A stretch of DNA of 64,000 bases from NCBI GenBank assembly GCA_934148995.1, contig CAKPDM010000001.1, positions 1 through 64,000 of the forward strand, read 5' to 3'. The translations under genes were made by a program, and so were the position numbers. The DNA comes from an uncultured Bacilli bacterium (GTDB lineage: Bacteria > Bacillota_I > Bacilli_A > RF39 > UBA660). The notes under the pieces are model-generated. The model saw nothing but the letters and a program-made list of their open reading frames with translations. It ran no database searches and was not told the origin of the DNA. Position 1 is the first letter of the stretch, and every line of letters starts with the position of its first letter. Below, piece after piece: positions 48,887-58,805 of this stretch.

Positions 48887-49629
48887 CTTCTTAGCTTAAT
48901 ATTTTTCAAATAAAGTCCCTCTGCTTTAGCAGTTGTTCCATGTTTTCCCCTTATTTTACTATCTAGAATTTCCTTTACTAAAGTTTTATCTATTTTACCA
49001 GTACCAACTTTGATTAAAATTCCAACCATATTTCTTACTTGATATCTTAAAAAACCATTACCAACAAAGGTAAATATAATCTCATCTTGATAGTAATCAT
49101 CTTTTCTAATACTAGCTTTTGTTATCGTTCTAACACAATTATCTTTAATACTATTTTCTGTCACAAAAGCCCTAAAATCGTGAGTTCCCACAAAATACTT
49201 TATCGCTTCCTCCATCGCTTCTAAATTAAGTGGATAGTTATGTTGATAACAATAGTTTCTTCTTAGTGGATTATATTCCCCCATATTTAAATGATATTCA
49301 TAAGTCTTCTCTTCAACAAAATATCTTGCATGAAAATCAGCCCTCACTATTTCTGCTTTAAAAACATGAATATCACAAGGTAAATATCTATTCATTGCTC
49401 TTTTAAGTTGCTTTTCACTGATTGTTACTTCCATATCTAAATGAGCAACTTGGTGATAGGCATGTACTCCTTTATCAGTTCTTCCACTAGCAGTTATTTT
49501 TACTTTCTTACCATCATTTATTTTTGTAGCAGCTTGTTCTAACTCTTCTTGAATAGTTCTATACCCCGGTTGAGTCTGATAACCATGAAACATACTACCA
49601 TCATAAGAAAAATGTATTAAAAATCTCAT
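48883..49629 (-). CDS. truA: tRNA pseudouridine(38-40) synthase
   Basis: TruA isomerises uridines 38-40 in the anticodon stem. The catalytic Asp lies in ASGRTDKGVHAYHQ, and YDGSMFHGYQ, KTYEYHLN and FLRYQVRNMVG are family segments. The 248-aa length is normal. It sits between the ECF-type ATPase genes and rplM as in Bacillus. Two bases separate it from the ATPase gene before it. Confidence 0.95.
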   Translation of the reverse strand: MRFLIHFSYDGSMFHGYQTQPGYRTIQEELEQAATKINDGKKVKITASGRTDKGVHAYHQVAHLDMEVTISEKQLKRAMNRYLPCDIHVFKAEIVRADFHARYFVEEKTYEYHLNMGEYNPLRRNYCYQHNYPLNLEAMEEAIKYFVGTHDFRAFVTENSIKDNCVRTITKASIRKDDYYQDEIIFTFVGNGFLRYQVRNMVGILIKVGTGKIDKTLVKEILDSKIRGKHGTTAKAEGLYLKNIKLRS

Positions 49630-49630
49630 T

Positions 49631-50428
49631 CTACTTAACCTCTCTATATATATCTTTCATTAAATCTTTTATATCTTTTCTATGGTCTAATTTTATCTTT
49701 TTCATTTTTTCTACTAATTTTATAAATGATACTATCTTAGGTAATTCATAACCTAATTCTTTCTCATTAAATAGGTAATAGTAAATACTCTCTGTAAGTC
49801 CTTCTTGGTATAGCTTTCCATCTTTCAATATTACTAAATATCTAGTTATTTCATACAGTAAATCTTGATTATCACTAGTAATTATTATCGTCTTATGAAA
49901 TTTATCTTTAAGACGTTCTAATATTCTAATTAATTTTGCTTTTTCTTTCTCATCAAAGTAAATAAAGGGATTTTCAAGAAGTAATATTTCTGGATTATAT
50001 AAGAAAGCAAGAGATAGTTGAAACCACTTCTTTTCACTAGATGATAAAGTAGTAATTGTTCTTTTTAGTAATGACTTATCAAGTCCTACTATCTTTAAAG
50101 CTCCTACTACTTTTTCATCTATATTAACTATTTTTGAGGAATTAGAAAGAATAAAGTATCTTAAATATTCTTCTACAGTATACAAAGGATACTCTAAATT
50201 AAATTCTAATGGTACATAATAAATCTTACTTTTATAATAATCTTGCTTTTTTTTGGTAACTCTTTCTTTATCAAAATATATATTTCCACTAAATTCGTTA
50301 GAAAAAGAAATAACTTTCAGTATTTCTTCTTGATTAGTACCTGTTACACCGGTTATTACTGATGAAGGTATGTTAATAGAAACATCATTTAATTTAGCTG
50401 TTTTAATATGCGAAAGTTTTATTTCCAT
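49631..50428 (-). CDS. ecfA2-like: Degenerate ECF-type ABC ATPase (EcfA2 position)
   Basis: By position (before truA-rplM-rpsI) this is the second energising ATPase of an ECF vitamin transporter. The fold is recognisable: signature-like TLSSSEKKWFQLSLAFLYNP and Walker B ILLLENPF. But Walker A is VITGVTGTNQEEILK, without the Gly-Lys-Ser/Thr, and the H-loop is IITSDNQ, without His. It is therefore unlikely to hydrolyse ATP in the normal way. The reading frame is intact and the gene overlaps its neighbour by ten bases, so it is not a pseudogene. No EcfT gene follows. Confidence 0.75.
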   Translation of the reverse strand: MEIKLSHIKTAKLNDVSINIPSSVITGVTGTNQEEILKVISFSNEFSGNIYFDKERVTKKKQDYYKSKIYYVPLEFNLEYPLYTVEEYLRYFILSNSSKIVNIDEKVVGALKIVGLDKSLLKRTITTLSSSEKKWFQLSLAFLYNPEILLLENPFIYFDEKEKAKLIRILERLKDKFHKTIIITSDNQDLLYEITRYLVILKDGKLYQEGLTESIYYYLFNEKELGYELPKIVSFIKLVEKMKKIKLDHRKDIKDLMKDIYREVK

Positions 50429-51204
50429 AACATCTCCACCATTTCTTTTTGATTTAAAATAATTTTATCGACTAGATTATAATACTTTAATTTTAAAGAT
50501 AAATCAATCATAAATGGCAGGCGAAAGCCTAGTTTATTTAGCATACTATCGTCATTTAAAACGGTTAGTATATCTCCTTCTTTTATTATTTTTCCTTCAT
50601 CTAATATTGATAAGTCTACATTAGAAAAATATGTTGGTACTTCTAAGTTATTAGTCATACAAATAAAGACTATTTTTTCTTTATATTTATTAAATATTTT
50701 TGCTAAGAATTTCAATTCATCTACTTTTAAATATTTAAATACATCATCTAGTAATATTACTTCTGGACTATAAAGGAAAGCACAAGCTAGACTTAATTTT
50801 ATTTTAGTATATTTATCAAGTTCTATTATTTTTTTATTTTCATCTTTTGTTAATTGAAATAGTGATAAGATTCTTCTTTTTTCTTTGGTGATACTATCTT
50901 CACTAATATTTAATCTGTTTAAGTTGAAGATTATTTCTTCTTTTATTGTTTCGGTTTTAAATACTTCTTCTTCAAAAATAGTTTGAATTTTATATGGATA
51001 CTGTCTAGAATTTATTTTTTCTATAAATGTTCTATTAACTCTAATCATTTCTTCTGTTTTAATTATACCGGCTAATACTTTTACTAAAAGAGTTTTATAG
51101 GAATTACTAGGTCCAGCAATAAATGCTATAGAACCAGTTTTAAAGGTTTTATTTATTCCATCAAATGGTGCTATTTGTAAATTTTCAACAGTTAGTAAGG
51201 ACAC
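50419..51204 (-). CDS. ecfA1-like: Degenerate ECF-type ABC ATPase (EcfA1 position)
   Basis: This is the partner of the next gene. Walker A is IAGPSNSYKTLLVKV: Lys-Thr remain but the preceding Gly is Tyr. The signature is DKYTKIKLSLACAFLYSP, losing LSGGQ, Walker B ends LLDDVF with Asp in place of the catalytic Glu, and the switch region CMTNNLEV has no His. It could still bind ATP. It starts with GTG 51204 overlapping the SDR stop (TAGTG), with AAGGA upstream, so SDR, both ATPases and truA form one operon. The role may be structural or regulatory. Confidence 0.75.
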   Translation of the reverse strand: MSLLTVENLQIAPFDGINKTFKTGSIAFIAGPSNSYKTLLVKVLAGIIKTEEMIRVNRTFIEKINSRQYPYKIQTIFEEEVFKTETIKEEIIFNLNRLNISEDSITKEKRRILSLFQLTKDENKKIIELDKYTKIKLSLACAFLYSPEVILLDDVFKYLKVDELKFLAKIFNKYKEKIVFICMTNNLEVPTYFSNVDLSILDEGKIIKEGDILTVLNDDSMLNKLGFRLPFMIDLSLKLKYYNLVDKIILNQKEMVEMLWK

Positions 51205-51956
51205 TATTTTTCCTTCTTTTTCTGTATGTGATAGGTTATTTTTGCAATCATTTTATCGCTTGCAAAGTGAGAGATAAATTTTGTTAGTTTCATCATTGTT
51301 CCTGGAATAATAACCGTTTTTCCTTGTAGACATTTTTTTATAGTATATTCTGCTACATATTTACTTGATAATGGTTTAACTGAAAAGGTAACTCCTGCTC
51401 GTTCATTAAAATTAGTAGCAACGGGTCCTGGACATAAAACAGATATTTGAACATTACTTTTCTTTCGTCTTAATTCTTCATTAATGGCAAGACTTAAACG
51501 ATAGACATAACTTTTACTAGCATAATAACTAGATAAAAGTGGACCTGGAAAGAAAGCTGCACTACTAGCAACATTTAAGATAATTCCTTTATCCTTCTTT
51601 TCCATTTCTTTTAGATAAAGTTTTGTTAGAATATGTACAGCATTTATGTTGACATTTAACATTTCTAATTCTTTATCTAAATCCGTTTCATCAAAAGAGC
51701 CAAATATTCCATATCCTGCATTATTAATTAGTAAGTCAATATCATATTTTTTGGTTGATTCAAAAACTTCTTTAACATTTTCTGAATTACTAAGGTCTTT
51801 AACTATTATTTCCACATCAGTATTTAATTGTTTTTTAATTTCTTCTAAGGCTTTTTCACTCCTGGCAACCAATATTAAATCGTATCCCATATGACTAAGA
51901 GTTATAGCCATATCCTTCCCGATTCCACTCGATGCCCCTGTAATCATCGCTTTCAT
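51204..51956 (-). CDS. Short-chain dehydrogenase/reductase
   Basis: This NAD(P)-dependent oxidoreductase has the Rossmann cofactor motif TGASSGIGKDMA, LINNAGYGIFG, and the catalytic Ser-Tyr-Lys in NVASSAAFFPG ... SSYYASKSYVY. A PGPVATNF follows the active site. It belongs to the classical DltE-like group with a C-terminal extension; the substrate is unknown. ATG 51956 has GAGGTGAT upstream; the frame to 51968 has none. Confidence 0.9.
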   Translation of the reverse strand: MKAMITGASSGIGKDMAITLSHMGYDLILVARSEKALEEIKKQLNTDVEIIVKDLSNSENVKEVFESTKKYDIDLLINNAGYGIFGSFDETDLDKELEMLNVNINAVHILTKLYLKEMEKKDKGIILNVASSAAFFPGPLLSSYYASKSYVYRLSLAINEELRRKKSNVQISVLCPGPVATNFNERAGVTFSVKPLSSKYVAEYTIKKCLQGKTVIIPGTMMKLTKFISHFASDKMIAKITYHIQKKKEK

Positions 51957-52080
51957 CCTTGGTATCACCTCATATCATCATTGTATCAACTTTCATTGGA
52001 AAAGTCATCTATTAATAAGTTTTTTTTGTACTGATTAAATGTTCTATTCCAAATTACGACAAAAAAAGGATATTTCTATC

Positions 52081-54507
52081 CTAAACTTGTTCAATGTATT
52101 CTAACAATTTCAAGAATAAATTCATATATTCTCGTGATAAAGATGACCTTCTTAACTTTCTAATAGCAATTCTTTTCTTCTTAATTGGTAAATCAGAAAA
52201 GATTATATCTGCTATTTTCTCTTTTAAATAAGTATTAATCTGTAAGTCCATTAAGATACTATTAATATCTTCATTAATTAGACGAACGGCATCTATTTCA
52301 ATATCTTTACCACGGCACATCAATGTTAACTGACCGATTGTATTAATATTTTTTAATTCTACTACAAAGTCATTATCTTCTATATACATTGACTCTATCT
52401 TTATTTCCTTATCATTGTAGAAAGCTTTTACTTCCTCTGCTTGTTTAGTATTTCTAAATCTAAAGCGATAATTTCTCTTAAGAGGAACAACTCCACTTTT
52501 TCCTTCAACTGAACGAACAATAACAGTATAATTATTTTTCATATAATTGTAATCAATATCAGTTTTTAGATATAAACCTTCTTTATATAAGGAAGTGATA
52601 CCATCATCTTCATACATAGTATAAATATTTGAAAGTCCTGGAAAGATATGAATTTCAAAATCAAGAGGAAGTCCAACATTATTTTTATCACTTCTATTTG
52701 ATAGAGGAATTATCGCTCCACTCTTTGCAAATACAGGGTAATCTTCTTCACGATAGAAAGAAACATACTTCTTATCACCTGGGAATTTCTTACCAGTCTT
52801 AAAATCATACCAAGTTCCTTCTGGAATATAAAATTCATGAATTGTTCGGTTCATTGTTAAATCTTTCTTTTTAATGATTGGACAGATTAATAATTCTTTT
52901 CCAAAGAAATACTGATAGCGATACTTATTATCATCAATAACCCAAGGATAGCGGTAATAAAATGGTTCTACTAAACACTTTCCTTCCTTATAGTAACGAT
53001 AACTTTCAGTATATAAATAAGGAATTAATCTATGTCTAAATCGTAAATAATCATTAACGATTGTTTCCGTCTTAACATCCCAACGCCAAGGTTCTCTCTT
53101 ATAATAAACTCCTCTTGCAGCATGGAATCTTAAGATTGGACTGAAACACCCTAACTCAACATAACGAATATAAAGTTCACTTTCTTCTACACCACCATGA
53201 TTTCCACCGACATCGTGACTCCAGAATGAAACACCTATATTACTAGCACTTAATGTACTAGAAGATATCTCTCTTAGACCTTCCCAAGATATTTCACTAC
53301 TTCCTGCATATAATATTGGATAACGATGTGGAGCATAAAGACCATTTCTTGCTAAAAACATATTTCGTTTAGCAGGATTTCTTCCTGAATCTAGATAGTT
53401 ATAATGATTGTAAGCTAATAATTTATAAACATCATTATCAGGAGTATAGTCATGAAAGAAGAAGTCTACTCCAATGCTTTCCAAAGGATGTAAAAACATC
53501 TTAAAGTATATATCTAATAGTTTTGGATTCAAAGGATCAAATAAGATTATTTTATTACCAGTAATGTTCAAATATTGACAAGCTTGTTGATAATAAGCTT
53601 CGTGGGGATAGATGCCTTCTTTAGGATCTACTTCTAGACCAACTCTTACATTATGTTCGTGTAAGGTATCTATAAATTCTTTAGGGTTGGGAAACAAATT
53701 AGCATTAAAAGTAAAACCCGTATGTAGATTTTTAGTTTCACCAACATCACGATAATGCCAATCTTTATCTAAAAGAAAGATAGCAAGAGGTACTTTCCTT
53801 CGTTCAAAGTGACTAACTATATCCATTGCTTTTTCGGTATCATAGGTAGTATTTCTACTCCACCAATTTCCTAAAGCATAACGCGGTATTAAAGAAGGCA
53901 TACCTGTTAATTTAAAGTAATCACTAAGAGCTAAAGAAAAATCTTTATTATACATAAAAACATAAATATCAATACTACCTTTTTCTCTTGCTTCTAAAGT
54001 TCCATCTTCTAAAAACAAGAAACTATTAGAATCATCAATAGAAGCAAAACCTTCAAGAGAATAAAGACCTCTTTTTAAGTATTGTGATAAAGGAACATCT
54101 TCACTTATCATATTGCCACCCATATTTCTAGCTTCTGGATGACCATAGTACCAATCTCTATTTTCATTTTCATTGGTACTACTTAAAAGAGTTATTTTAA
54201 GATTTTTCATCGGATCTACTTTACTTCCCGTAAAAGGCATTTCTTTAACATAAGTAAGTCGAAAATATTTAGTAGTTATTTGAAGGAATCTATCATCTTG
54301 TTTAAGTTGATAATTAGGAAAGTTGAAAGCACGATATAAGGCAAGCTGACTAGGACTATCTACAAAATGGCCATTTTCGTTATATTCAAGTCTTATCAGC
54401 CTTTCAGTTAATATGGTAAAACGATACTTTTCACCTTTAACAATACACTTTTCATCACTCTTTGCTTTTTTTAAATCCCGCTCAAATTGTTTCCCAAGTG
54501 GATACAT
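52081..54507 (-). CDS. Glycoside hydrolase family 31 protein
   Basis: GH31 enzymes are alpha-glucosidases, alpha-xylosidases or related transglycosidases. An N-terminal beta-sandwich (about 1-210), the TIM barrel (about 210-560) and C-terminal beta domains can be recognised. MPSLIPRYALGNWWSRNTTYD, the nucleophile-region GVDFFFHDYTPDND and the acid/base-region VSFWSHDVGGNHGG are visible. The last ~120 residues are an extra helical extension. No signal peptide is present, so it acts inside the cell on imported oligosaccharides. It is monocistronic. Confidence 0.9.
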   Translation of the reverse strand: MYPLGKQFERDLKKAKSDEKCIVKGEKYRFTILTERLIRLEYNENGHFVDSPSQLALYRAFNFPNYQLKQDDRFLQITTKYFRLTYVKEMPFTGSKVDPMKNLKITLLSSTNENENRDWYYGHPEARNMGGNMISEDVPLSQYLKRGLYSLEGFASIDDSNSFLFLEDGTLEAREKGSIDIYVFMYNKDFSLALSDYFKLTGMPSLIPRYALGNWWSRNTTYDTEKAMDIVSHFERRKVPLAIFLLDKDWHYRDVGETKNLHTGFTFNANLFPNPKEFIDTLHEHNVRVGLEVDPKEGIYPHEAYYQQACQYLNITGNKIILFDPLNPKLLDIYFKMFLHPLESIGVDFFFHDYTPDNDVYKLLAYNHYNYLDSGRNPAKRNMFLARNGLYAPHRYPILYAGSSEISWEGLREISSSTLSASNIGVSFWSHDVGGNHGGVEESELYIRYVELGCFSPILRFHAARGVYYKREPWRWDVKTETIVNDYLRFRHRLIPYLYTESYRYYKEGKCLVEPFYYRYPWVIDDNKYRYQYFFGKELLICPIIKKKDLTMNRTIHEFYIPEGTWYDFKTGKKFPGDKKYVSFYREEDYPVFAKSGAIIPLSNRSDKNNVGLPLDFEIHIFPGLSNIYTMYEDDGITSLYKEGLYLKTDIDYNYMKNNYTVIVRSVEGKSGVVPLKRNYRFRFRNTKQAEEVKAFYNDKEIKIESMYIEDNDFVVELKNINTIGQLTLMCRGKDIEIDAVRLINEDINSILMDLQINTYLKEKIADIIFSDLPIKKKRIAIRKLRRSSLSREYMNLFLKLLEYIEQV

Positions 54508-54555
54508 CTATATCATCCTTCCTATTCTTTTACTTTATAATAACATATTTTAATT

Positions 54556-55680
54556 TCATTGTAAAAACATTACATAATATTCATCATAAGTAATATTATT
54601 TTTCTTAATGTAACTAGCAATCTTGACACCTACATAGCGATAATGCCATGGTTCACATTTATATAAAGTTACATCTTCTTTAGATTTAGGATATCTTAGA
54701 ATAAATCCGTATTTGTAAGCATTTTCCATCATCCAGCTGTACTCTTCACTTTCTGTAAAGACGCTAGTATTTTTACTTGCTACGTCAATAGCCATTCCGG
54801 TTTGGTGTTCAGAGTAACCTGCTTTGGCGATATTTTTTTCTACATAACTATCACCATAAGCATTTTGATAATAGGAAACTGTCTCTTCTTGATCAGCATA
54901 ACTACGATAACCAGAGTTTACAACAATATCTTTACCGTCTTCTTTAGCTGCCTCTCGCATTTTATGAAAGGCTTCCACTACTTCTTTATTAGCTTTAATC
55001 TTACTACTTCCTTTAACATCATCGGATTGAAATGTTACTAAGTCATTAGGTATATATTTACTACTCAACTGATGATGTTTATTAACTAAAGCAGTCTTAC
55101 TAAATTCATTAATTACCTTTACATCCTCATATTCTTTTTTATCAAAGTCTAATTCTACGTTTAGTACTGTAATATCTGGAGTATCATTTTCTTTATTTTT
55201 ATAAGCAACATATCTATCATATTTAGATAAATGAGAATAATCAACAGAAAAGAATTCCTTAAGATACTTTACCTTTCCTCTTTTAGCAAACTCTTTGACT
55301 TCTTCATTATTTCCTCTTGTTAATATTAGTGAAATCTCATCATCTGTATAACCTTTTTCTATTAGTTTATTAATACTAGGAATTATGTCTTTTAGATTTT
55401 GATATTCGATATTTTTATAATGTACAAAATTTTCTTCTTTATAAGCACTACTTTCAAAAGCAGCATTTAAAGTTTTATTTTCTCCTATCTTACTTACTTT
55501 ATTCCATTTAAATTTTCTAACTATTACACTAGAAGCTTTTTTACTATAACCTAATTTTTGTAAGTTTAGTTTTTTTGCAAAAAGAAAGATGAAAATAGTG
55601 ATCAAAATTACTAAACCGATTAATATATATTTGCCAATGTCTGTAACTTCTTTCTTTAGTTTTAATTTTTTAATTTTCAA
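54556..55680 (-). CDS. M15-family D-Ala-D-Ala carboxypeptidase, membrane anchored
   Basis: An N-terminal helix (LIGLVILITIFIFLFAKKL) anchors the protein outside the membrane. The C-terminal VanY/DdpX-like domain (about 225-370) has SGYRSYADQEE, the zinc ligands in AGYSEHQTGMAIDVAS (His and Asp) and CEPWHYRYVG (Glu and His). It trims peptidoglycan stem peptides. The middle region (about 45-225; YTDDEISLILTRGNNEEVK) is a repeat-like module often found before such domains. It is monocistronic. Confidence 0.88.
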   Translation of the reverse strand: MKIKKLKLKKEVTDIGKYILIGLVILITIFIFLFAKKLNLQKLGYSKKASSVIVRKFKWNKVSKIGENKTLNAAFESSAYKEENFVHYKNIEYQNLKDIIPSINKLIEKGYTDDEISLILTRGNNEEVKEFAKRGKVKYLKEFFSVDYSHLSKYDRYVAYKNKENDTPDITVLNVELDFDKKEYEDVKVINEFSKTALVNKHHQLSSKYIPNDLVTFQSDDVKGSSKIKANKEVVEAFHKMREAAKEDGKDIVVNSGYRSYADQEETVSYYQNAYGDSYVEKNIAKAGYSEHQTGMAIDVASKNTSVFTESEEYSWMMENAYKYGFILRYPKSKEDVTLYKCEPWHYRYVGVKIASYIKKNNITYDEYYVMFLQ

Positions 55681-55857
55681 TTACTACCACCTACTCTTAG
55701 ATTAATTATATCAAATCACTAAAAAACTCATCAATAATATTTAATTATTTTCTTAAGTAAATTTTCTATTTATTAGATAGAAATGTTACACTATCATTGA
55801 ATAGACTTTTTCAATTTTTTCTGCTATAATAAGTGCAAATTTTAAAGGAGTGGTTTT

Positions 55858-57012
55858 ATGCGTGCTGTGGTACTATCAGGAGGAGGAAGCAAAGGTAGTT
55901 ATGAAATAGGAGTTTGGAAAGCTCTTAGAAAAATGCATATCAAGTATGATATTGTTACTGGTACTTCTATTGGAGCATTAAATGGTGCTCTTATGACTCA
56001 AAATACTTATTTTAAAGCTTTATATATCTGGAACAAATTAAGTCTTAAATATTTATTTGAACAAGAACCTAAAAATGATACTAAGATTGATATTTTAAAA
56101 CTTTATGGTGATAATTTTATCAAAAATGGTGGTATGGATATTAAGAAAATTGAGACTATCATTGAAAAATGTATTAATAAGAAAAAGTTTTATAATTCAA
56201 AAATTAACTATGGCTTAGTTACTTATAATTTTTCTACTAAGAAGCCGTTAATTATTTCGAAAAAAGATATCGAAGAAGATAAACTTATCGATTATTTAAT
56301 GGCTTCTGCTACTTGTTATCCTGCTTTTCAAATGAAAAATATTGATGGAGAAAAATATATTGATGGTGGTTTTTATGATAATTTACCAGTTAATCTTGCT
56401 ATAGAACTTGGGGCAACAGAAGCAATTATCGTTGATCTTCGAGCACCTGGTCTTAAAAGAATACCTAAAGAAAGTTTAAATGCTACTTATATAAAACCGA
56501 AAAATAAGATTTCTTTCTTCTTAGATTTTAATAAAAAGCAAGCAAAGATTAATATTAATTTTGGATACAATGATACGATGAAAGCTTTTAAAAAGTTAGA
56601 TGGTGATTATTTTACTTTTAGAAAAAATGAAATAAATAAATTTTATCAAAAGAATAAAGAAGAACTAAGTCATTATTTAAATACTAATCTTACAGAAAAG
56701 AAATTATTAAAGTTAATTGAAGATTTAGGAAAAGAGTTTAGTTTAAGAGAAGATACTATTTATAGTTTAAATAATTACTTTGAAAAACTAAGAATAGGAG
56801 TAAATAGTTCTTCTAAACTAACAACAGAGATAAAAAAAGAAATTAAAAGTAAGAATATTTCTGTAACAAAGAATGCTAAGTTAATTACTCTATATTTCTT
56901 AAGTAATATTGAAAATAATAAAAAAGAGAATAAAGCACTTAGTTTATTCTTCGCAAAACAATATATGGAAGCGTTATTCTTATCATTTATTGGAGCACAT
57001 TATGGAGAATAA
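55858..57012 (+). CDS. Patatin-like phospholipase
   Basis: A Ser-Asp dyad acyl hydrolase. The oxyanion motif LSGGGSKGSYEIG lies at residues 5-17, the nucleophile elbow GTSIGALNGAL holds the Ser near 40, and the DGG motif with the catalytic Asp is YIDGGFYDNLPV near 170. The C-terminal ~200 residues are helical and Lys-rich. There is no signal peptide, so it acts on inner-leaflet or intracellular lipids. GGAGTGG precedes the ATG. It overlaps the radical SAM gene by 11 bases and they are probably co-transcribed. Confidence 0.88.
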   Translation: MRAVVLSGGGSKGSYEIGVWKALRKMHIKYDIVTGTSIGALNGALMTQNTYFKALYIWNKLSLKYLFEQEPKNDTKIDILKLYGDNFIKNGGMDIKKIETIIEKCINKKKFYNSKINYGLVTYNFSTKKPLIISKKDIEEDKLIDYLMASATCYPAFQMKNIDGEKYIDGGFYDNLPVNLAIELGATEAIIVDLRAPGLKRIPKESLNATYIKPKNKISFFLDFNKKQAKININFGYNDTMKAFKKLDGDYFTFRKNEINKFYQKNKEELSHYLNTNLTEKKLLKLIEDLGKEFSLREDTIYSLNNYFEKLRIGVNSSSKLTTEIKKEIKSKNISVTKNAKLITLYFLSNIENNKKENKALSLFFAKQYMEALFLSFIGAHYGE

Positions 57013-57937
57013 GTTTCCATTCACTCTTGATAATAAGAGATATCATACCCTTACTTATTTTTATAAAGAAAAATTTGGTTGTAAAATTGCTAAAGTTAGT
57101 CTAAACGCCAACTTTTCCTGTCCTAATATTGATGGAAGGAAAAGTTATGGTGGTTGCATTTTCTGTTCTAAATCTGGTAGTGGTGACTTTGCTGGTAATA
57201 AAGAAGAAAGCTTGTTATTACAATTTGAAAAAGGTAAAAAGATGATGCAGCAGAAATGGCCAGATGCCAAATTTATCGCTTATTTCCAAGCAAGGACTAA
57301 TACTTATGCTGATATTGACACGTTAAAAAGATATTATGAGCCATTTATTAATCACAAAGATTGTGTTGGTATCGCTATCGCTACTAGAAGTGATGCTATT
57401 AGTGACGAGTGTCTTGATTATTTAGAAGATATTAGTAAAAGAACTTATTTGCAAGTAGAATTAGGTCTACAATCAGCTAAAGAAGAAACTTTAAAATATA
57501 TTAATCGAGGAGAAACTTTAGATGAATTCGAACTTATGGTAAAAAAACTAAGAGAAAGAAAAATAAATGTTGTTGTTCATATCATAAATGGACTACCATA
57601 CGAGCAAGAAGAAGATATGCTTAATACTGTTATGTATTTAAACAAACTCGATATTCAAGGAATAAAGATTCATATGTTACATATTTTAAAGGATACACCA
57701 CTTGAAAAAATTTATAAATCTAAACCATTTAAGGTTTTAACTAGAGAAGCATATGTTGATATCACCGTTAAACAATTAACTTATTTAAGGAAAGAAATTG
57801 TAATTCATCGCATAACAGGAGACCCCAAGAAAGAAGATTTAATCGCTCCTACCTGGCTTTTAAAGAAATTTGAAGTCTTAAATGAAATAGATAAAAAGAT
57901 GGCAAAAGAAAATATTTATCAAGGAGACAATGTCTAA
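57002..57937 (+). CDS. TIGR01212-family radical SAM protein
   Basis: The radical SAM cluster cysteines are in CPNIDGRKSYGGCIFC, with the unusual long spacing of the YhcC/YtqA (TIGR01212) group. GDFAGNKEESLL, FQARTNTYA and YLQVELGLQSAKEETL follow, and a C-terminal IVIHRITGDPKKEDLIAPTW is family-typical. The substrate is unknown; a tRNA or nucleotide modification role is assumed for the family. The start is ATG 57002, inside the end of the patatin gene; a longer frame runs into that gene and is not real. Confidence 0.88.
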   Translation: MENKFPFTLDNKRYHTLTYFYKEKFGCKIAKVSLNANFSCPNIDGRKSYGGCIFCSKSGSGDFAGNKEESLLLQFEKGKKMMQQKWPDAKFIAYFQARTNTYADIDTLKRYYEPFINHKDCVGIAIATRSDAISDECLDYLEDISKRTYLQVELGLQSAKEETLKYINRGETLDEFELMVKKLRERKINVVVHIINGLPYEQEEDMLNTVMYLNKLDIQGIKIHMLHILKDTPLEKIYKSKPFKVLTREAYVDITVKQLTYLRKEIVIHRITGDPKKEDLIAPTWLLKKFEVLNEIDKKMAKENIYQGDNV

Positions 57938-57942
57938 TAGAA

Positions 57943-57972
57943 ATGTTAATCCCCTAGGAATTAGCATTTTTT
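57943..57972 (+). terminator. Terminator after the radical SAM gene
   Basis: AATGTTAAT and ATTAGCATT form a stem with one wobble/mismatch, followed by six T. Confidence 0.65.
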
Positions 57973-58034
57973 ACTTGCCACTAAAAAAATTCTATCATAT
58001 AATGTAAATAAGATAGAAAAGGTGGGATTTATAG

Positions 58035-58784
58035 ATGGATAAAAAAATCCGTTTAGTAGTCGTTTCTTCCTTTGCTCTTTTAGGAACACTTTGCATCTCT
58101 TGTGGATGTCTTTATTCCAAGCTAGATGATGAGCAAGGTCAAACTGTCGCAATAGTGGTATCACAAAAGTTACAAGCTAATCAAAAGCAAGAAGTTACTC
58201 TTAAACTTAAGAACTTTGAACTTGAAACAAACACACCACTTAGCATAAAGATTGCTGATTATTTAGAAGAAGCTGTTAGTGAAGAAATTCTAGCAAATTT
58301 AAAATTAGATACAAGTAATGTTGATGTTACAAAAGTTGGTACTTATAAATATCAAGTTTATTATAAAAAGAAAGCTTTTGAAGGAACTATTAATATTATT
58401 GAAAAAGTAGCACCTACTAATCAAGTAGATACTATTGTATTAAAGTCATTTACGATAAAAAAAGGAACTGCTCTTTCAACAAATCCAGCTGATTATATCA
58501 GTGATCCGAATCCCTTAACAGATGAAGTTAAAGCTTTATTAAAATTTGATTTATCCGGAGTAGATATTACCAAACCAGGTCAATATCAATATACTGTTAC
58601 TTTCAATAATAGTATTTATACTGCTAATATCACAGTAACAGAAGACCAAGAGAATAACATTTTATCAACAGATGATAATAAAACAACTGATGATAAAACT
58701 ACTACTCCAACTACACCAAGTGACACAACAACACCGACAACTCCTGATAATTCAACACAAACCGATACAACACAAAAGTCATAG
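58035..58784 (+). CDS. Exported lipoprotein-like protein with two Ig-like repeats
   Basis: The N-terminus MDKKIRLVVVSSFALLGTLC is a signal peptide, and CISCGC offers possible lipobox cysteines. Two similar ~75-residue modules follow (DYLEEAVSEEILANLKLDTS...GTYKYQVYYKK and DYISDPNPLTDEVKALLKFD...GQYQYTVTFNN), resembling bacterial Ig-like beta domains with internal duplication. The last ~45 residues are Thr/Pro/Asp repeats, a flexible wall-spanning or glycosylated tail. No sortase motif is seen. The function is unknown. Confidence 0.65.
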   Translation: MDKKIRLVVVSSFALLGTLCISCGCLYSKLDDEQGQTVAIVVSQKLQANQKQEVTLKLKNFELETNTPLSIKIADYLEEAVSEEILANLKLDTSNVDVTKVGTYKYQVYYKKKAFEGTINIIEKVAPTNQVDTIVLKSFTIKKGTALSTNPADYISDPNPLTDEVKALLKFDLSGVDITKPGQYQYTVTFNNSIYTANITVTEDQENNILSTDDNKTTDDKTTTPTTPSDTTTPTTPDNSTQTDTTQKS

Positions 58785-58805
58785 ATTTCTCTACGACTTT
58801 TTTAT
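58774..58805. terminator. Bidirectional terminator between convergent genes
   Basis: AAAGTC...GACTTT with inner TAGA / TCTA forms a stem, with A-rich and T-rich flanks on both sides. It serves both the lipoprotein gene and the FemX-like gene converging on it. Confidence 0.65.

Noticed and set aside
56909..57001. N-terminal extension of the radical SAM protein
   Set aside because: It would lie in the patatin gene; similarity to the family starts at ATG 57002.
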